A stretch of 21,793 nucleotides of DNA from a virus, in IMG/VR virus record IMGVR_UViG_3300043446_004737, positions 1 to 21,793 of that record, one strand, 5' to 3'. The position numbers were made by a program, and so were the translations under genes. Below are positions 18,403 through 21,793 of the stretch, in pieces; within the stretch, counting starts at the first letter, position 1, and every line of letters starts with the position of its first letter. The notes beneath the pieces are model-generated. The model had not been told where the DNA came from and searched no databases. It worked only from the letters and a program-made list of their open reading frames with translations.

Positions 18403-21195
18403 GTGGCTGAGTACGGCGTAGACATAGCCCTACGGGTAACAGGCGAAGAGCGCCTAAACAAAGTCCTGCGAGCTGTAGGACAACTTGAAACTCGGATAAA
18501 GTCGATCAAGGCGATCGACATTACAGCGCCTGGCACTGGAAAACTGGGCGACGACATCCGTAAAGCCCTGGCACCATTCCGTGATTTAGCCCGCGAATCA
18601 GTAAATACGGGCAAAGGACTAAAAAATACCCAGGCACGGATGCAAGCCGTAGCCGAATCGTTCCGCTTTTTATCCGCCAATGCCCGCATTGGCACGGCGG
18701 ACTTTAAAAATTTTACGATTGCTGCTGATAATCAAGCCCGCGCACTCCAAAAAGTTGCCCTAGAGCAAGAAAATATAATTCGTTCTGCCCGTGGTATGCA
18801 GTCTGTCGAAGAACGACAGATTCAGCTTGCACAACGCCAGATCCGACTTCTGGAACTTAGGCGCAAAAGACAAGCAGAGGCAAATTTAGAGGCGGCCATA
18901 TCTCAAGGTGGTCCCAGTTCTCCCATTGGCGGCAGAACTAATATTCCCGGCTCTCCGGCATTTCGCACTGCACGCAACCGCGAGGCGCTGAGTAATGCAA
19001 TTATCGGTGGTGCCTTTCCACTGCTGTTTGGTCAAGGCGTAGGTGCCGCAGCCGGTGGCGGCATCGGCGGAGCCGTCGGCGGTTTTGCTGGGGGTCAGTT
19101 TGGTTTCGGCCTTGCGCTCGTTGGTACGGCAATCGGTCAAGTATTCGACAATCTTAATAAGTCAGCTAAAGAAACTGCAAAAGCTTTACGAGATCCAATA
19201 ACACAATTTGAAGCCTTAAAAACCTCCAGCATCCTTGCATCATCTGCACAAGAGCGTTACATAGATGCACTCTTAAGCAGCGGACAAGTTGCAAAAGCTA
19301 ACACTGTAATTCAAGCTGAAATACTGAAAAAAGTTGGTGTGGAGGGCAGCAAAAACCTAGCAAACTTAGACACTGCAAATTCCCGTTTAACCCGCACTCT
19401 CGCTGAACTGGGACTGCAAATACAGAGTCTGGTAGCCGGACCGCTCGCAGCATTTCTTAGCGGAATAAATAAAGGATTTACTATTTTTACACAAGCTAAC
19501 CAAGCTGCTATTGAGCAGCAAAATTTTGTTGCCAGTTTGCCACCAGCGCAGCAGCAACGTTATCTACAACGTTCTGCACAGGTTGCTAGCCGTCTTGGTA
19601 TGGCGTCTCCGGCTGAACGAGATGCGGCTATCAGGAATTTACAATCTGAATTTAAGCAGTACGTAAATCCTCAGAAGTTACAACTTTCGCCTGAGGCACA
19701 AAAAAGGTTTCAGTTAGAACAGGCAACTACAAAAGAACTTGAAAAACAACGTGATGTAGCAGCTGCTCAGCTAGGACTTGCCGGTTTAGATATTGCAAGG
19801 AATCAAGAAGCCTATGTAGCTGCGTCTAAGCGAGTAGCTCAACAAGAGTATGAAAATAAATTGCTGGAAATTAAAAATACAATGTTGCGTGAAGGCTTCA
19901 ACCTAGAACGCAATAAAGCTCTTATCACAACAGCGAATCTCCAATACGCTGCACAACTTCAACAAATTGATAAACAATCTCAAGATCAAACTCGTCAGAA
20001 TGAAATTGACAATCTTAATTTGATTAAGCAGCAACGGCAAGTAAATATTCAATCGCGTGAAGACTACGCGAAAATTGTTGAATTTCAAGAAGGTACTGTC
20101 GCTGCATTTAAGTATCAAGTAAGTATATCAAGGGAAATTGGCGTACTTAAACTTGCTGAATTAAATTCTGAAGAAGCTATAGCACTAAAAACCGCAAAAA
20201 CAGCCCAAGAACAAGAGAGAATTTTAAAAATATTTGATATTAAAAGAGCTATCCTTAACAACGAATTGTATCTCACAGAACGTATCGCACAAAAACAAAA
20301 AATAATTGCCGATTACACGCAACGGCGTTCTGTTGCCCAAGCTCAGGCTGACGTAATCAATAGTCAACTGGAGGGCCAAACTCAAGTATTAAATCTTCAA
20401 GAACAGATCGGACGCCTTCGCGGGCAGGATGTGCGAAGCCTTGAAACACAAAGATTACTTACTCAACAAGACAGCCAGCGCGTTCAACTTTTAGCACAAC
20501 GTACCCAGTTAGAACTGCAGTTAGGCGAGCTATTGCGGCGAAAAGCGGAAGGTGAAAATGTCGAAAGTGAAGCACAACTTGTAAATTTAGGCTTGCAAGA
20601 TGTTGTTGTAAAAGAACGCAGTCTTGCCGTTATACAACAGATGGAGCAGCAGCAACTGCTTCTAAATCAACATGCAGAACGCTTTGGCGGTATTTACAAC
20701 AGCTTTAGTTCCGGTCTAACAGATACGTTCAGTCTTCTGATTGAAGGTACAGACGCTTGGGCGAGTTCTTTGCAAAATATTGCAAGTAATGTTCTACGCA
20801 GTATTGCTAACGAGTTGCTGCGCGTATTTGTAATAAATCAGGCTATCTCTGCCCTACAGGGTGTATTCGCACCAAAGGCTCCTGGTATTGATCGTCTTGC
20901 ATCCTTTAATGTTGCAGCTGCTCAATATCGCGCTGGCGGTGGGCCGGTCTCTGCTGGTTCGCCTTACATCGTCGGTGAGCGCGGTCCCGAGCTGTTTATG
21001 CCACGCACCAGTGGCAGTATCTATCCCAACGACGCGATGGGCATGGGTGGCTCAAACATTGTCGTGAACGTCGATGCCGGCGGCTCTAATGTTGGAGGCG
21101 ATTCCGGTCAGTCCAATCAACTTGGCAGAGCTATCGGTATCGCAGTCCAACAAGAGCTGATCAGACAAAAACGTCCCGGAGGCTTGCTCGCCTAA
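18403..21195 (+). CDS. Tape measure protein
   Basis: This 930-residue protein should set tail length and take part in DNA ejection. It has an N-terminal helical segment, a hydrophobic glycine-rich stretch at ~198-248 (NAIIGGAFPLLFGQGVGAAA onward) likely to insert into the host membrane, a long glutamine-rich coiled coil (~300-790), and a C-terminal YRAGGGPVSAGSPYIVGERG followed by PELFMPRTSG, the common tape measure end. The middle coding region (roughly 19150-20930) is plainly AT-richer than both ends, suggesting that this part was exchanged separately. GTG start (CCCGTGGC) without a Shine-Dalgarno sequence. The stop overlaps the next ATG (TAATG). Confidence 0.92.
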   Translation: MAEYGVDIALRVTGEERLNKVLRAVGQLETRIKSIKAIDITAPGTGKLGDDIRKALAPFRDLARESVNTGKGLKNTQARMQAVAESFRFLSANARIGTADFKNFTIAADNQARALQKVALEQENIIRSARGMQSVEERQIQLAQRQIRLLELRRKRQAEANLEAAISQGGPSSPIGGRTNIPGSPAFRTARNREALSNAIIGGAFPLLFGQGVGAAAGGGIGGAVGGFAGGQFGFGLALVGTAIGQVFDNLNKSAKETAKALRDPITQFEALKTSSILASSAQERYIDALLSSGQVAKANTVIQAEILKKVGVEGSKNLANLDTANSRLTRTLAELGLQIQSLVAGPLAAFLSGINKGFTIFTQANQAAIEQQNFVASLPPAQQQRYLQRSAQVASRLGMASPAERDAAIRNLQSEFKQYVNPQKLQLSPEAQKRFQLEQATTKELEKQRDVAAAQLGLAGLDIARNQEAYVAASKRVAQQEYENKLLEIKNTMLREGFNLERNKALITTANLQYAAQLQQIDKQSQDQTRQNEIDNLNLIKQQRQVNIQSREDYAKIVEFQEGTVAAFKYQVSISREIGVLKLAELNSEEAIALKTAKTAQEQERILKIFDIKRAILNNELYLTERIAQKQKIIADYTQRRSVAQAQADVINSQLEGQTQVLNLQEQIGRLRGQDVRSLETQRLLTQQDSQRVQLLAQRTQLELQLGELLRRKAEGENVESEAQLVNLGLQDVVVKERSLAVIQQMEQQQLLLNQHAERFGGIYNSFSSGLTDTFSLLIEGTDAWASSLQNIASNVLRSIANELLRVFVINQAISALQGVFAPKAPGIDRLASFNVAAAQYRAGGGPVSAGSPYIVGERGPELFMPRTSGSIYPNDAMGMGGSNIVVNVDAGGSNVGGDSGQSNQLGRAIGIAVQQELIRQKRPGGLLA

Positions 21196-21536
21196 TGGCC
21201 ACCTTTCCCGCCATCACCCCAACCTACGGCGCCCAGAAAAGCAGCCGCCCCAATGTCCGCACGGTCCAATTCGGCGACGGCTACCAAGCTCGCCTGACCT
21301 ACGGCATCAACCAAAACCCCAAGAGCTGGAGTTTGACCTGGGAAGTTTCCGAAACCGACGCCGACACAATCGAGACCTTCCTCAACAACCGCGCCGCCGA
21401 CAACGCCAGCTTCGACTGGACCCCCCTCGACGAAGCCACCTCCTACAAGTGGATTTGTCCCGAGTGGAACAAATCCGTCCCCTACAAAAACCGCGCCACC
21501 ATCACGGCAACTTTCCAGCAAGTATTTGAACCCTGA
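21195..21536 (+). CDS. Minor tail protein, gpM-like (Phage_min_tail)
   Basis: The 113-residue protein carries RTVQFGDGYQARLTYGINQN, PKSWSLTWEV, FLNNRAADNASFDWTPLDEA and YKWICPEWN, the classical gpM-type minor tail signature (FGDGYxQR, GxN, SFxWTPP, W-C). These proteins help build the tail tip complex just after the tape measure. Start and stop overlap adjacent genes (TAATG, TGATG). Length is normal for the family. Confidence 0.85.
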   Translation: MATFPAITPTYGAQKSSRPNVRTVQFGDGYQARLTYGINQNPKSWSLTWEVSETDADTIETFLNNRAADNASFDWTPLDEATSYKWICPEWNKSVPYKNRATITATFQQVFEP

Positions 21537-21793
21537 TGGCCTATACCTCTTGGGCTGCCACTACTGCAAAAAGCGTCGGTGATGTTGTCCGCGCCACAAC
21601 GCAAACCGGCTTTGGCTTTGTCTTTCGCTGCATTGTCGCTGGCACCACTGGCAGCACTGAACCAGTCTGGCCGACCAAGCTCTACAAGACCGATGACGGC
21701 ACCAGCCTTGAAGGCTACGTCGTTGACGGAACCGTCACTTGGGCGGCGGTCAGCACGGTCAGCGAGGAACTGCAGAAGATCAACCCGAGTGCC
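21536..21793 (+). CDS. Minor tail protein, possible gpL-like with extra N-terminal domain (partial)
   Basis: ATG 21536 overlaps the previous stop (TGATG) and the frame is open to the window end, 86 residues. Residues 1-72 (SVGDVVRATTQTGFGFVFRC, IVAGTTGSTEPVWPT, VDGTVTWAAV) resemble a small carbohydrate-binding-like repeat domain common in phage tail proteins. Residues 75-86 (VSEELQKINPSA) look like the very start of a gpL-type tail protein, which in its family usually begins near the N-terminus. If so, this is a fusion, with the binding domain added in front. The rest is outside the window. Confidence 0.55.
   Translation, partial: MAYTSWAATTAKSVGDVVRATTQTGFGFVFRCIVAGTTGSTEPVWPTKLYKTDDGTSLEGYVVDGTVTWAAVSTVSEELQKINPSA

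Overview
The window is a segment of a tailed double-stranded DNA phage or prophage (Caudoviricetes, siphovirus-like gene content), most likely from a unicellular cyanobacterium of the Synechococcus/Cyanobium type. The phage assignment is firm. It rests on a complete packaging, head and tail series: large terminase, portal, scaffold, major capsid, connectors, tail terminator, a tail chaperone pair in two frames, tape measure and gpM/gpL-like tail tip genes. The host guess is weaker. It rests on the GC-rich codon use, frequent starts without Shine-Dalgarno sequences, a secreted CPxGxYSxGxYC repeat protein and boxes resembling the cyanobacterial LexA consensus. No integrase, lysis gene or host gene is visible, so free phage and prophage cannot be told apart here.

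Layout. Positions 1-2530 form a DNA-metabolism module: a primase-polymerase reads leftward off the window, and opposite it are a single-strand DNA-binding protein and a RecB-like PD-(D/E)XK nuclease. Positions 2490-6950 are an accessory and control region: short iterated repeats (GGTTGACAA, then GCCATTCAT in two clusters 3 kb apart), a three-gene leftward operon of small basic or HTH-like proteins joined by ATGA overlaps, two strongly acidic rightward proteins (the second ArdA-like), a possible small terminase subunit behind a six-codon leader ORF, a gene-free 317-bp control stretch with seven GCCATTCAT copies and four LexA-like boxes, and small genes including a 24-residue hydrophobic peptide.

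Positions 7076-21793 are the rightward late operon: a small secreted protein, large terminase, two lysine-rich small proteins, a 418-residue structural protein, two tandem tail-tube paralogs, two small proteins, portal, scaffold, capsid, head-tail connectors, tail terminator, tail chaperone with a frameshifted extension, tape measure and tail tip. The tail-tube genes lie before the portal, unlike the usual order. Two single genes in the opposite orientation (11835-12032 and 15486-15758) interrupt the operon on either side of the portal-scaffold-capsid block.

The genes fit together as replication and recombination on the left, host-interaction and regulation in the middle, and DNA packaging, head and long-tail assembly on the right. 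The least explained parts are the iterated-repeat region, the acidic protein pair, the tiny membrane peptides, the apparent +1 (not -1) tail chaperone frameshift, and a hairpin that abuts the start codon of the second tail-tube gene.
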